Assembly (NCBI RefSeq): GCF_029081005.1
Contig: NZ_JAJQTQ010000002.1
Span: forward strand, 219,897 to 283,896
DNA length: 64,000 bases
Direction of reading: 5' to 3'
DNA from: Halomonas elongata
GTDB taxonomy: Bacteria > Pseudomonadota > Gammaproteobacteria > Pseudomonadales > Halomonadaceae
Part shown: piece after piece, positions 37,669-47,303 of the stretch
How the letters are laid out: each line of letters begins with the position of its first letter
Numbering within the stretch: position 1 is the stretch's first letter
Position numbers and translations under genes: made by a program
The notes under the pieces: model-generated
Told to the model about the DNA's origin: nothing
What the model saw: the letters and a program-made list of their open reading frames with translations, nothing else
Database searches by the model: none

Positions 37669-39105
37669 ATGGAGACAGTATCGGTAGAAGAGGTGAAGGC
37701 CAGGGGAAGCACCGCGCCTTCCCGGCCTTACGATCCAGCTTATGATCCCTTGAAGAGTGCGACGCCGGGACAGGGTCGCGATTATGCGCCCACCTACTGG
37801 ATCGATACCGCGGGTGAGCCGCCGGAGGATGATGGTCCGGTCAGTGGTGACATGGATGCCGATGTGGTGATCATCGGTTCCGGCTTTACCGGGCTGAGTG
37901 CCGCCATCTTCCTGGCTCGCGAGCACGGCATCAAGGCGACCGTGCTCGAAGCCAATCGTGCCAGTTGGGGGTGCTCCACGCGCAATGGTGGCCAGGCGCA
38001 ATGTGCATCCGGCCGGCTGAAGCGCTCGCAGTGGATCCAGCGCTATGGGCTTGATGCCGCGCTCAAGCTTCATGAAGAATGCCTGGCCGGCATGGCGACC
38101 TTCAAGGGTTTGATTGCCGATATCGATTGCGACCCGCAGCCCGGCGGTCACCTCTACGTCGCCCACCGGGACAAGGTGATGCCGAGTCTGGAAAAGGAGG
38201 CCAGACTGCTGCGCGATACCTTCGATTATGATGCCCGGATTCTGGATGCCGAGACGGTCAAACGTGACTGGATGGGAGATCAGGAAGCGGCCGGCGCCAT
38301 GCATGAACCCGAAGGCATCGGCATCCATGCCGGCAAGCTGGCCTTTGGTTATCATCGCAAGGCGCGTGAGCTGGGCGTGAAGATCCATCCGTCGAGTCCG
38401 GTGATGGGCTTCGAGACTCGAGGTGGTGTTCACTACCTTCAAACGCCGGGGGGCGTGGTCAAGGCGCGTGCCGTGGGTATCGCCACGGGAGGGTATACCT
38501 CCCAGAGCCTTCATCCCTCGCTGAAGAACCGACTGCTGCCGATCCTCTCCAATTCTATCGTCACCCGCCGGCTGACAGATGATGAGATCGCGTCATGCAA
38601 TCTGTGGACGCACCAGGTGATCACCGATACGCGGATCCTGCGGCACTATTACCGCCTGTTGCCGGACAAGCGTCTGCAGATAGGCAGCCGGAGTGCGATC
38701 ACTGGCCGTGAAGCGCCACAGAAGAAGTACGAGGATCGGCTGATCCATGACGTGCATCGCAAGTTCCCGACCCTCCAGGGCATCCAGATTGACTATTCCT
38801 GGTGGGGATGGGTCGACGTCAGTCACGACATGATGCCGCGTATTCATCAGCCTGATTCTCGCGAGACGGTCTATTATGCGCTGGGTTATGGCGGTAACGG
38901 AGTGATGTATTCCGCCCAGGCCGGTCGTCGGCTGGCCCAGTGGATTGCCGGGCAGGGGCAGGAGCTCGATCTGCCGATATTCACGTCGAGACTGCCGTAT
39001 CCCAATGTTCGCGAAATGGTCGAGTCCCGGGCGTTTGCCCCTTTCCGGCGTCTCGGTCAGCGCATGCTGTATCGCTGGTACCACCTGAAGGATGAAGTGT
39101 TATGA
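37669..39105 (+). CDS. tauY: FAD-dependent oxidoreductase, candidate taurine dehydrogenase large subunit
   Basis: A 478-residue DadA-type flavoprotein. The FAD motif VVIIGSGFTGLSAAIFLARE is at about 65-84, the flavin-loop SWGCSTRNGGQAQCASGRLK at about 102-121, and the C-terminal FAD segment YALGYGGNGVMYSAQAGRR at about 404-422. TauY oxidatively deaminates taurine to sulfoacetaldehyde, passing electrons to cytochrome c. Size (about 53 kDa), the adjacent TauX-like gene and xsc nearby support this. Related gamma-glutamylputrescine oxidases remain an alternative. Confidence 0.75.
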   Translation: METVSVEEVKARGSTAPSRPYDPAYDPLKSATPGQGRDYAPTYWIDTAGEPPEDDGPVSGDMDADVVIIGSGFTGLSAAIFLAREHGIKATVLEANRASWGCSTRNGGQAQCASGRLKRSQWIQRYGLDAALKLHEECLAGMATFKGLIADIDCDPQPGGHLYVAHRDKVMPSLEKEARLLRDTFDYDARILDAETVKRDWMGDQEAAGAMHEPEGIGIHAGKLAFGYHRKARELGVKIHPSSPVMGFETRGGVHYLQTPGGVVKARAVGIATGGYTSQSLHPSLKNRLLPILSNSIVTRRLTDDEIASCNLWTHQVITDTRILRHYYRLLPDKRLQIGSRSAITGREAPQKKYEDRLIHDVHRKFPTLQGIQIDYSWWGWVDVSHDMMPRIHQPDSRETVYYALGYGGNGVMYSAQAGRRLAQWIAGQGQELDLPIFTSRLPYPNVREMVESRAFAPFRRLGQRMLYRWYHLKDEVL

Positions 39106-39139
39106 CATCAGGCCAGGCCGGGTAAGCAGCATCGCTCAT

Positions 39140-39158
39140 GGCCGCCTTGCCGGCGGCC
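39140..39158. terminator. hairpin between tauY and the MocR gene
   Basis: A 7-bp stem, GGCCGCC (39140-39146) with GGCGGCC (39152-39158) and a 5-nt loop, between convergent genes. No T tract. Confidence 0.5.
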
Positions 39159-39196
39159 TACGCGATTCGACTGGCAGGTACTTCGATTCGATTGTC

Positions 39197-40666
39197 TCAT
39201 GATCGTACCGCCTGGGGGATGAGCGCCGCGAGGCGCTCGATGCCCGGTTCGATACGTGATTCGGGAATCGCCGAGAAGCCCAGCCGGAAGTATTCGCGGC
39301 GAGGGGTATCGAAGAAGTGGATATCGCCGCACTCGATGAGGATGCCCTGCTCGGCGGCGAGACGCTGCAGCTCGTGGCAGTCCAGGCCCTCCGGGCCCCT
39401 TACCCAGAAACAGGATCCCCCGTAAGTCGAGGGTACCGAGGACTGCGGCATATGGCGGGCCAGGGCGTCGCCCATGCGCTGCCAACGGCTGTGGAAGACC
39501 TGATGGGTGTGCCGCAGCAGGGCATCGTGGTAGCCGCGATCGAGAAAGAGCGCCACGGCGCGCTGGTTGTTGGTCGGCGGGTGGCGGAGCATGAGGCGGC
39601 GAAGGGCTCGCGCTTCGCGGATCAGCGCCGGTGGTCCCACCATGTAGCCCAGCCTCAGTCCTGGTGCCAGGGTCTTGGACAGGCTGCCGACATAGATGAC
39701 CCGGTTGTGCCGGTCGAGGCTTTTCAGGGCCGGCGTCGGGTTGTCGAGGTAGTTGGTCTCGCTCTCGTAGTCATCCTCGATGATCAGGAAGTTGTCGATC
39801 TCGGCCATGTCGAGCAGTTGGCGGCGACGCTCCAGCGGCATGGTCACCGTGGTGGGAGCCTGGTGGCTGGGGGTGACATAAACGAGCTGGCAGTCACGTA
39901 GCGCTGCATCGAGGCACATGCCATCTTCGTCCACGCCCAGCAGATGAAGATCATCGGTGAAGGTGCGGGCGATGTTGTACATGTCGACATAGCCTGGACT
40001 CTCCATACCGAACCGCCGGCCCTGCTTCAAAAGCAGCATGCTGGCAATCCAGAGCGCTTGCTGGGCGCCGATCGTGACCAGGATCTCTTCCGGATCGGCC
40101 CATACCCCGCGTCGAGGCAGCAGCCGCTGATGAATCTGTTCTATCAGCAAGGGATCGTCGTCGTTGAGATGATCGGTCGACCAGCTGCGAATCGCCGGCA
40201 CGCTCATCGAGTCGCGACTGCACTCTCGCCAGTGCTGGGTGGGAAAGAGTTCGGGGTCGATCTGTCCATAGATGAACGGATAGTCGTACCGGTGCCAGTC
40301 GCTGGGCTTGTCGATGGTCTGTTGCTGCGACGGGCGCATGGTCAACAGCTCCTCCCAGGGGAGGCGGTCGGCATCGATGTCGTTGAGCCGTTCGGGCTTC
40401 TTGGCACTGCCTTTCAGGATCTCGGGATTGACGAAATAACCGCTTCGGCTCTTGGCGATGAGGTAGCCATCGTCGAGCAATTGTTCATATGCCAGCATCA
40501 CCGTGTTGCGGGCGATATGTAATTCCTTGGCGAGTTTGCGGCTGGAGGGCAACGCCTTGTCTCGAGGGATATGGCCATCGAGAATGCCCCGCGCGATTTG
40601 TTCGCGGAGCTGTTGTTGCAGGCTTTTCGCAAGGTCGGGATCGAGATAGAAGAGTAGCTGGCTCAT
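39197..40666 (-). CDS. tauR: MocR/GntR-family regulator, TauR-like
   Basis: A 489-residue MocR regulator: an N-terminal GntR winged helix (about 8-75, with LPSSRKLAKELHIARNTVMLAY in two runs) and a fold-type I aminotransferase-like domain with the PLP Lys in YVGSLSKTLAPGLRLG (about 305-320). TauR of Rhodobacter is a regulator of exactly this type that activates taurine genes. It is convergent with tauXY and lies just downstream of the Mo-enzyme gene. ATG 40666 is chosen because MSQLLFYLDPD begins the winged helix; the ribosome site is weak. The symbol is by context. Confidence 0.78.
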   Translation of the reverse strand: MSQLLFYLDPDLAKSLQQQLREQIARGILDGHIPRDKALPSSRKLAKELHIARNTVMLAYEQLLDDGYLIAKSRSGYFVNPEILKGSAKKPERLNDIDADRLPWEELLTMRPSQQQTIDKPSDWHRYDYPFIYGQIDPELFPTQHWRECSRDSMSVPAIRSWSTDHLNDDDPLLIEQIHQRLLPRRGVWADPEEILVTIGAQQALWIASMLLLKQGRRFGMESPGYVDMYNIARTFTDDLHLLGVDEDGMCLDAALRDCQLVYVTPSHQAPTTVTMPLERRRQLLDMAEIDNFLIIEDDYESETNYLDNPTPALKSLDRHNRVIYVGSLSKTLAPGLRLGYMVGPPALIREARALRRLMLRHPPTNNQRAVALFLDRGYHDALLRHTHQVFHSRWQRMGDALARHMPQSSVPSTYGGSCFWVRGPEGLDCHELQRLAAEQGILIECGDIHFFDTPRREYFRLGFSAIPESRIEPGIERLAALIPQAVRS

Positions 40667-40803
40667 GCAGGGCTCAGGACGGTCCGCGGTGACTCGATAC
40701 GCGCTGCGGAGAAGGTACATATCGGCCCCCGATCATGCCAAGTCCATGGCGGTATTGCCAGCGCTTCCCGCATGGCTTTCGGGGCCCGCGCCCGTGAGCG
40801 CTC

Positions 40804-43725
40804 TCAGGCTTCGACGCTGGCGCGGACCCGGCAGCGATGAAGTTTCAGGTTACTCTGATGGGAAATGGGGTCCAGGCGGCCGTCGGTGAGTTCATTGACC
40901 GATCCCCAGGGGGCGAAGGGCTGCCGGGTATCCCAGCCGATGGGAATGAAGACCACGTCCGGGTGAATCCCCGACGTCACCCAGGCCCGGGCCTCCAGGT
41001 GTCCCCTGGGTGATTCGATGATCAGCGGCTCGCCTTCCCGGATGCCCTTGCTGGCCGCCTTGTCGGGATGAATCTGGCAGTAGAGATCCGGCCACATCTC
41101 CTGTGCCTGCCAGAAATAATGGGTCCAGGAGTGGAAATGCGATGCGGTGGGGCGTCCGGTCACCAGCTGTGTATCCCACTCGGCTTCCTCATGTTCCGGT
41201 GGTGCCTGCAAGGTGACGTGGTCGGTGAGGGTCGGCTCGTGAAAGAAGGGGGACAACTCGGCGGGGCGATCATCGGAGGCAACGTGAGGATGCCCCGAGT
41301 TGGCTTCTGTCTCTGTATAGAAATACGGCAGCGACGACAGGCCCAGCGAGCGAAACTTGGCTTCGATGGTGGTGTTCCAGAATTCCAGTTGGCCGCTGGG
41401 CGTGGGAAAGCGCTTGCCCGGCTCGCTGCCGAAGGCGGTGGTACCCTCCAGATAGAGGGTGTCCGGTTCGGGTGTATCCTCGTCGGCCACGGGGATGCGA
41501 ACCCAGCGATAAGGGGTCGACGTCAAGCGCTTCATGGTGACGCCTCGCAGTGCCGGGGTGGCGTGTCGGAAGACCTCGTCCCAGAATATCGCCGGGTCCT
41601 TGTAGCGATCCTGGAGCACCGACTGGAACCCCAACCGCTTGCCAAGCTCGATCCAGAACCAGTGATCCGAACGGGCCTCCCCTGGCGGGTCCATGAGGCG
41701 CTCGTTCCAGACGACTCGCCGATCTTCCGCCAGGCGGCTGATCCCCCCTTTCTCGACACCGGTGGCGGCGGGCAGGACATAATCCGCCAGTGCCGAGGTC
41801 TCGTTGAAGAACAGGTCCATGTGGACCAGCAAGTCCAGTGAGCGAAAGGCCTCCTGGACCTTTTGCCGGTTCGGCCACTGGGCGGCGGGGTTGTTGCCGG
41901 TGATCAAGCCGCGGACGGCATAGGGCTTGCCTTCCAGCATGGCGTCCAGCCATTGGCGAGGACTGTTGCCCAGCGCCGGCCGATCAAAGGGCATCTTGCC
42001 GCTCTCCGGGACCGGAATGCGTCCCCAGTCGGGTTCCGATGCCACATTGAAATAGCCGCCGCCACGACGTCCCCAGTTACCGGTGATGGCCGCCAGGAAC
42101 ATGAGGGTTCGGTTGGCCTGGACGCCGTTGCTGTGCTGATTGATGCCGCGGCTGGCAAAGATCATGCAGCCCTCGGCATGGGCGATTTCCCGGGCCAGCT
42201 TGCGGATGCACCCGATGTCGAGGCCGGTGATATCACTGGCCCATTCGACGCTGTAGTCCCGCTCACGAATGAAGTCTCGCCAGGTCTCCCATCCCTGTAC
42301 CCATTGCTGGCAGAACGCGAGGTCATGCCAGTCGTGACGAAATATCTCGTGAATCAGTCCCAGGGCCAGGGCCATGTCGGTGCCGGGGCGTATCGCCAGC
42401 CAATGATCGGCCTTGCTGGCGGTCGCGGTCAGGCGTGGATCGATGACGACCATCCCGGCCCCACGGCGGAGTCGCCAGTCATTGACCATGCCGAAGTTGA
42501 CCGGGCGAGTTTCGGCCTGGTTGTCGCCGAAATACACATGCAGTGCTGCACTGCCGATATCTTCCGGCGTATAGATATTGGGCTGGGAAGTGGAGCCAAG
42601 GGTCAGCTCCAGGGCCACGACCTTGCCCGCATCGCAGAATGGTTCGGTGGTCAGGAAGTTGGGCGTCCCCCACATCTGAGTGAACATGGGGACATAACCC
42701 ATGATATTGAGCACGCCGGTCCGGGTTCCCATATGGATCGCCAGCGCTTCGCTGCCATCGCGCTCACGGATCTGCTCGAGGCGTTCGGCGATATCCTCCA
42801 GAGCCTCATCCCAGCCGATCCGCTCGAACGTCTCGCTGCCGGGAGGGCCTCGGCGCTTGAGGGGGTGCGTCAGGCGACTCGGGTTGCGGTAGAGTTGGAG
42901 CGTCATCTGCGATTTCGGGCAGATGCGTCCCTGGAATACCGGGTCCTCGTCATTGCCGAGGATCCTGACCACTTCGCCGTCTTTCATGCCGAACTTGAGA
43001 GTGCAGCCATTGAAGCAGATATGGCAGCCTCCCGGCTTGATGTCGTCGGGCTGCTGGTCGTCCACCTTGCGGTAGGGGATCTGCACCCACTTCGACGTGG
43101 GGGATGGACTTGACGGTGTCGAGACCTGGACAGCGGGCGGATGCTTGTCGGTCAGGGGATCCTTCGGGGCCGTCTCGTCCGGCGACCTGTGCCGATCCAG
43201 ATAGAGGGTGGCGGGGCCCTGCAGGAAATGATCGTTATCACGGACAGGCTTGTCGGCTTCATGGGCCAGTTCCAGCAGTTCCTCGCGCTCGCCGAAGGTG
43301 ATGGCACGCGTCGGGCAGACACTGGCACACGCCGGCATTTCACCGCGGGCCCGGCGCGGTGCGCAGAGATCGCATTTCACGGCATGGTTGTCCACCGGAT
43401 CATAGCCCATGGCGCCATAGGGACAGGCCAGGACGCATTCCCCGCAACCGGTGCACAGCGACTCGTCGACGCTGACCACCCCGGTGTCCGGGTCCTTGCT
43501 CAGGGCCTTGGGGACCACGGGGCAGGCTCTCAGGCAGGCCGGGCGCTCGCATTGCTGGCAGGTCACGGTGAGGAAGTCCAGCTCGGGCAGCGAGGGGTCG
43601 CCCAGCCACATCACCCTGTTACGGTATTCGTCAGGGCCCAGGCCGTTGACTTGCTTGCAGGCCGCTTCGCAGCTCTTGCACCCGGTGCAGCGCTCCAGGT
43701 CGATGCTCAAGCAGAGCTGGCTCAT
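40804..43725 (-). CDS. fused Fe-S / molybdopterin oxidoreductase, candidate sulfite dehydrogenase
   Basis: A 973-residue fusion. Residues 1-190 are a DmsB/PhsB-type ferredoxin with sixteen Cys in four clusters (C13-16-19-23, C56-59-64-68, C91-94-97-101, C118-121-133-137). A Pro/Ser-rich linker follows, then a complete DMSO-reductase-family catalytic subunit with its own N-terminal [4Fe-4S] (C234, C237, C241, C269). EPFCDAGK offers a Cys as Mo ligand. There is no Tat signal, so it is cytoplasmic. GGGGAGGGG before ATG 43725 decides the start. SoeA and SoeB of cytoplasmic sulfite dehydrogenase are separate proteins of these two types, and xsc makes sulfite, so that role is proposed; a formate or thiosulfate/polysulfide enzyme is possible. 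Confidence 0.8.
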   Translation of the reverse strand: MSQLCLSIDLERCTGCKSCEAACKQVNGLGPDEYRNRVMWLGDPSLPELDFLTVTCQQCERPACLRACPVVPKALSKDPDTGVVSVDESLCTGCGECVLACPYGAMGYDPVDNHAVKCDLCAPRRARGEMPACASVCPTRAITFGEREELLELAHEADKPVRDNDHFLQGPATLYLDRHRSPDETAPKDPLTDKHPPAVQVSTPSSPSPTSKWVQIPYRKVDDQQPDDIKPGGCHICFNGCTLKFGMKDGEVVRILGNDEDPVFQGRICPKSQMTLQLYRNPSRLTHPLKRRGPPGSETFERIGWDEALEDIAERLEQIRERDGSEALAIHMGTRTGVLNIMGYVPMFTQMWGTPNFLTTEPFCDAGKVVALELTLGSTSQPNIYTPEDIGSAALHVYFGDNQAETRPVNFGMVNDWRLRRGAGMVVIDPRLTATASKADHWLAIRPGTDMALALGLIHEIFRHDWHDLAFCQQWVQGWETWRDFIRERDYSVEWASDITGLDIGCIRKLAREIAHAEGCMIFASRGINQHSNGVQANRTLMFLAAITGNWGRRGGGYFNVASEPDWGRIPVPESGKMPFDRPALGNSPRQWLDAMLEGKPYAVRGLITGNNPAAQWPNRQKVQEAFRSLDLLVHMDLFFNETSALADYVLPAATGVEKGGISRLAEDRRVVWNERLMDPPGEARSDHWFWIELGKRLGFQSVLQDRYKDPAIFWDEVFRHATPALRGVTMKRLTSTPYRWVRIPVADEDTPEPDTLYLEGTTAFGSEPGKRFPTPSGQLEFWNTTIEAKFRSLGLSSLPYFYTETEANSGHPHVASDDRPAELSPFFHEPTLTDHVTLQAPPEHEEAEWDTQLVTGRPTASHFHSWTHYFWQAQEMWPDLYCQIHPDKAASKGIREGEPLIIESPRGHLEARAWVTSGIHPDVVFIPIGWDTRQPFAPWGSVNELTDGRLDPISHQSNLKLHRCRVRASVEA

Positions 43726-44525
43726 GTTTCCCCTCCCCAGGTGGCCAGGTGCCACCAATAGATAGCGCCGTCGCCGGCAACGTAGCCGGCGAAAAAGGTA
43801 ACGGTCAGGACGTGTACGACAATGCCGAAGACGAACAGCAGAGCGACGAGAATATGCAGCCGCCGCCACAGCGACAGGGCCCGACCGGCCCGGCGACGTG
43901 CGCCCACGAGTCGCGACTCCCGGGCGGCCAGGCGTGCATAGCCCAGCGTCAGCAACGGATGGGTCACCGCATGTCTCAGGTTCGGCGAGAACAGGGCTTC
44001 ATCGGCTTGTGGGTCCAGACGCTTCAGCAGGTGGACCTTGGCCGCGATGATGTCGGCCAGCTCGTGTCGTGCTGTCGTCGTTAGCGTGAAGCTGGTCTCT
44101 CTCGATCCGAACTGACGGGAGAACTGCCGGGACAGGAAGACCCGAGCCACGATGCCCTGATAGATCAGGAACAACAGCAGCACGTAGAGGACACCCGGCA
44201 TGCTGAGGAGACGTCCCGCGGCGACATGCAGACTGATGAACACGAAGCCGGCCATGCTGGCCAGGACGTGCACGGCGAACCAGAGGGGTGGGCTGACCGA
44301 CAGCGAGCTGCGTTTGGTGAGGCTGAAGAGCAACGGCGCCATCAACAGAAGGCTGCCGAGCATGGCGACCAGTTGCAGCCAGGGCAGGCCCGGTCGTTTG
44401 CCGAGGAAATCGGTTATCTGCAGGGCCAATGTGAGTACCAGAACCAGCGTAATACCGGTCAGTCCCTGCAACAGGCGCCGATGAGCGATGCGTGGCGGAA
44501 TGGCGGGGCGATCATCATGCGACAT
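43722..44525 (-). CDS. b-type cytochrome membrane anchor of the Mo enzyme
   Basis: A 267-residue membrane protein with about five helices (roughly 22-40, 47-68, 82-104, 112-130, 224-246). His86 and His100 in one helix and His223 and His238 at the ends of another are spaced as in dihaem cytochromes b. Its stop overlaps the ATG of the Mo enzyme (ATGA), so it should anchor that enzyme and pass electrons to or from quinone. It is not an NrfD/SoeC-type anchor. GGAG before ATG 44525 decides the start. The loop 131-215 is basic and soluble. Confidence 0.75.
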   Translation of the reverse strand: MSHDDRPAIPPRIAHRRLLQGLTGITLVLVLTLALQITDFLGKRPGLPWLQLVAMLGSLLLMAPLLFSLTKRSSLSVSPPLWFAVHVLASMAGFVFISLHVAAGRLLSMPGVLYVLLLFLIYQGIVARVFLSRQFSRQFGSRETSFTLTTTARHELADIIAAKVHLLKRLDPQADEALFSPNLRHAVTHPLLTLGYARLAARESRLVGARRRAGRALSLWRRLHILVALLFVFGIVVHVLTVTFFAGYVAGDGAIYWWHLATWGGET

Positions 44526-44651
44526 GTTCTCGGACTCCACGCGCCGTGTCGACGCCATGCCGGGATGTCCTGGCCGGGCCCCTCCACGGCTATCATGGAG
44601 GGCAGCGAGTCATGCCGAGACTCGCCACCCCTGTGCCAGGACGAAAGGCCG

Positions 44652-45959
44652 TCAGTCGAAGAATTGTGGCAGCCAGGTAGCAATCTCGGGGAATACAAAG
44701 ATCAGGCCCAGGCCGAGTAGCTGCAGCAGCACGAAGGGCCCCACGGATCCATAGACATCTCCCCACCCGACATCACCGGGCAGGATGCTTTTCAACCAGA
44801 ACAGCACGAAACCGAAGGGTGGCGTCAGATAGGCAATCTGGATATTGACGATGAACAGGACCCCGAACCAGATCTTGTCGACGCCCAGCAATTCGATGAT
44901 CGGCAGGAACAATGGCGTGCACAGCATGATGATGGCCCAGTCGTCCATCACCATCCCCAGCAGCAGGATGATCAGCATCATCAGCAGCAAGATGCCGGTC
45001 GTGCCACCTGGCATTGCCAGGACCATGTTGGTAATCAACTCCTGACTGCCCAGGGTGTTGAAGATGTTGAGGAAGATGTTGGCCCCGATCAGGATCCAGA
45101 GACCCATGCCGGTCAGCTTCACGGTCGTGCTCAACGAGTCCTTGAACACTTGCCTGGTCAGGCGGCCATTGAACAGATTGATCAGCAAGGCGCTGGTGGC
45201 ACCGAAAGCAGCGGCTTCAGGCGGCGTGGCGATACCGCCCCAGATGGTGCCCAGCACGATGAGGATCAGCAGGATGAAAGGCCAGATGCCCAACAAGGAT
45301 TGGACCTTTTCGCGTCGGGAAAACTTCTTGTCGGCAGGTAGCGCCGGACCCATTTCCGGTTGCAGCTTGCAGCGAACGCCGATGTAGATTGCGTAGAAAG
45401 TGGCCAGCATCAAGCCCGGCAAAAGACCGGCCAGAAACAGCTTGCCGATAGAGGCATTGGCCAGCAGGCCGTAGAAGATGAAAGGCACGCTGGGGGGAAT
45501 CAGTGCCCCCAATGCGCCGCCGGCTCCGATAGAGCCGATGGCGATCTTTCGGCTGTACGAGTACTTCATCATCGAAGGGTAAGCGATCTGTCCCATGGTG
45601 ATCGTCGCCGGCGGCGTGATGCCGGTGACGGCGGCGAAGATGGTGCTGACCTTCACCGTGCCGATGGCCAGGCCGCCCGGGATATGGCCGATCAGCTTGT
45701 ATACGGCGTCATAGGCAGCATCGGCTATGCCCGAGTAGCGAATCAGGCTGCCCATGAACAAGAACAACGGCACCGTGACCAGCACGGGGTTCCAGGGGGT
45801 GGAGTAGAAGGCGCTCGGTATGGCCAGCAGGGCGCGTGGCTCGACCATGGCAGCGAATACCACCGCGGTGCCACCGAGCGCGAAGGCGACGGGCAGCCCC
45901 AGGAACATGGCTCCAAAGAGGCACGCGAAGTAGAGGAGCGTGATGATTTCCAGACTCAT
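44652..45959 (-). CDS. TRAP transporter large permease (DctM type)
   Basis: A 435-residue permease with about 12 helices. LYFACLFGAMFLGLPVAFALG at the start, PPATITMGQIAYPSMMKYSY (about 115-134), and GLLPGLMLATFYAIYIG are conserved in DctM/SiaM. It carries out Na+-driven uptake together with the binding protein and small subunit upstream. In a taurine cluster it most likely corresponds to TauM, though isethionate or an organic acid cannot be excluded. Confidence 0.93.
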   Translation of the reverse strand: MSLEIITLLYFACLFGAMFLGLPVAFALGGTAVVFAAMVEPRALLAIPSAFYSTPWNPVLVTVPLFLFMGSLIRYSGIADAAYDAVYKLIGHIPGGLAIGTVKVSTIFAAVTGITPPATITMGQIAYPSMMKYSYSRKIAIGSIGAGGALGALIPPSVPFIFYGLLANASIGKLFLAGLLPGLMLATFYAIYIGVRCKLQPEMGPALPADKKFSRREKVQSLLGIWPFILLILIVLGTIWGGIATPPEAAAFGATSALLINLFNGRLTRQVFKDSLSTTVKLTGMGLWILIGANIFLNIFNTLGSQELITNMVLAMPGGTTGILLLMMLIILLLGMVMDDWAIIMLCTPLFLPIIELLGVDKIWFGVLFIVNIQIAYLTPPFGFVLFWLKSILPGDVGWGDVYGSVGPFVLLQLLGLGLIFVFPEIATWLPQFFD

Positions 45960-46132
45960 TCAGTGGCCTTCCTGGTGAAAGTTATTGAGCAACCAAGTCA
46001 ATGTCAGTCGTTGACACGCAAGGGACCATGACATGGCGTCCTGTCCAGAGACGAAGACCCATGCCCTGGGCGGGAGAGGTGGTCAAGTACCTGAGATCCG
46101 GGCTTGTGAAGCGATTCGGAAGCGTGAAGGAG

Positions 46133-46166
46133 TGCACCTGCCCCTACGAAGGGTGAAGCAGGCGCA
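46133..46166 (-). promoter_or_regulatory. stem-loop between TRAP binding protein and permease genes
   Basis: TGCACCTGC (46133-46141) pairs with GCAGGCGCA (46158-46166) with one wobble, and inside it CCCT (46142-46145) pairs with AGGG (46150-46153). It lies 30 nt after the binding-protein stop in a 236-bp gap. Such hairpins usually protect the binding-protein message or partly stop transcription so that more binding protein than permease is made. Confidence 0.5.
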
Positions 46167-46195
46167 CCGGCCCTGTTGACCCACCGAATGATCGG

Positions 46196-47245
46196 TCAGA
46201 GTTTTCCCTTGTCCTTCATGAAACGCTTGAAGATCTCCACGCCTTCCGCATTGCGCTCGGACATGTCGGCGATTTCCGGCCAGACTTCCTCGATGGAGAA
46301 TTCACGCATACGGTCGATTTCTTCATCGCTGAAGTTGATGACTTCACCGCCTTCATCCTGCAAGGACTGTAGCGCGATATCGACCTGGTCAGCGTGCATC
46401 TTGCTGGTCTCGAAGTAGGTCTCCTTGAAGACATCCTCGATCTGTTCACGCTGCCAGTCGGTCAGAGCATTCCAGGCTTCGAGATTGACGAAAGTTTCCT
46501 GGTGCTGGGCGGGATTCCAGCCTGGCTGGATGGCATAGTCGACGACCTCGTTGAAGGACATGTCATCGATGCCACCGGTATCCCAATAGGTGCCGTCGAT
46601 CGTTCCCAGCCGAATCGCCGTGTAGATATCACCGGCCCCCATTGATACGGCAGTGCCCCCCAGGGCCTCGTGGAACAGGGCTTGGGGGCCCCCGGCACGC
46701 ATCTTCTTGCCTTCCAGATCCTCGAGTTTCTCGACGCGGAAGTTGGTGAACATGGCATTCGTTCCCTGGTCGGTCCAGCCGACCCAATGGAGACCGCGTT
46801 CATGGGCGGCCTCCTGAACCAGCTCACCCACGCGATAGTCCTCGCCCCACATGACTTCCCAGGCTTCTTCGGGACTCTCGGCCCCCATGGGTAGACCGAA
46901 GGCCAGCATGCCTTCCGGCAGGTCACCGCCATAAACCGTCGCCCAGCCGGCGTAGCCATCGGTCATGCCGGATGCGGCGGCCATGAATGCTTCATCGCCA
47001 CTGGTCAGTGAGCCGGCTGGCCTCAATTCGATCTTGACCGTGCCCTCGGTGGCTTCCTCGACGGCGTCGATCCAGGGAACCAGACCATTGTCCCAGCCGG
47101 CATCGGAGGAGTCGAAGGCAGGCTGTAATACCCACGTCGTCACTTCGTCCGGAGGACCATCAGACTGGGCCAGGGCCTGGTTGGCTGTCATTATTCCGGC
47201 ACTGATCATGGTCATGGTGAAGATGGTACGTTTTGTCATTGTCAT
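46196..47245 (-). CDS. TRAP transporter substrate-binding protein (DctP type)
   Basis: A 349-residue periplasmic protein with a signal peptide (1-26, cut after NQALA). The conserved ligand Arg is expected in GKKMRAGGPQALF (about 159-171), and IYTAIRLGTIDGTYWDTGG (about 189-207) is the usual second half of the site. Acidic composition suits a halophile. AAGGA precedes ATG 47245. Taurine (TauK-like) is the natural guess from the neighbours; the sequence alone does not prove the ligand. Confidence 0.92.
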   Translation of the reverse strand: MTMTKRTIFTMTMISAGIMTANQALAQSDGPPDEVTTWVLQPAFDSSDAGWDNGLVPWIDAVEEATEGTVKIELRPAGSLTSGDEAFMAAASGMTDGYAGWATVYGGDLPEGMLAFGLPMGAESPEEAWEVMWGEDYRVGELVQEAAHERGLHWVGWTDQGTNAMFTNFRVEKLEDLEGKKMRAGGPQALFHEALGGTAVSMGAGDIYTAIRLGTIDGTYWDTGGIDDMSFNEVVDYAIQPGWNPAQHQETFVNLEAWNALTDWQREQIEDVFKETYFETSKMHADQVDIALQSLQDEGGEVINFSDEEIDRMREFSIEEVWPEIADMSERNAEGVEIFKRFMKDKGKL

Positions 47246-47303
47246 GTCGTCTATCCTTCTTCGTCATTTCGAGTTTCTGTGCGGGGCCGGTTGGCCTGCG
47301 TGG

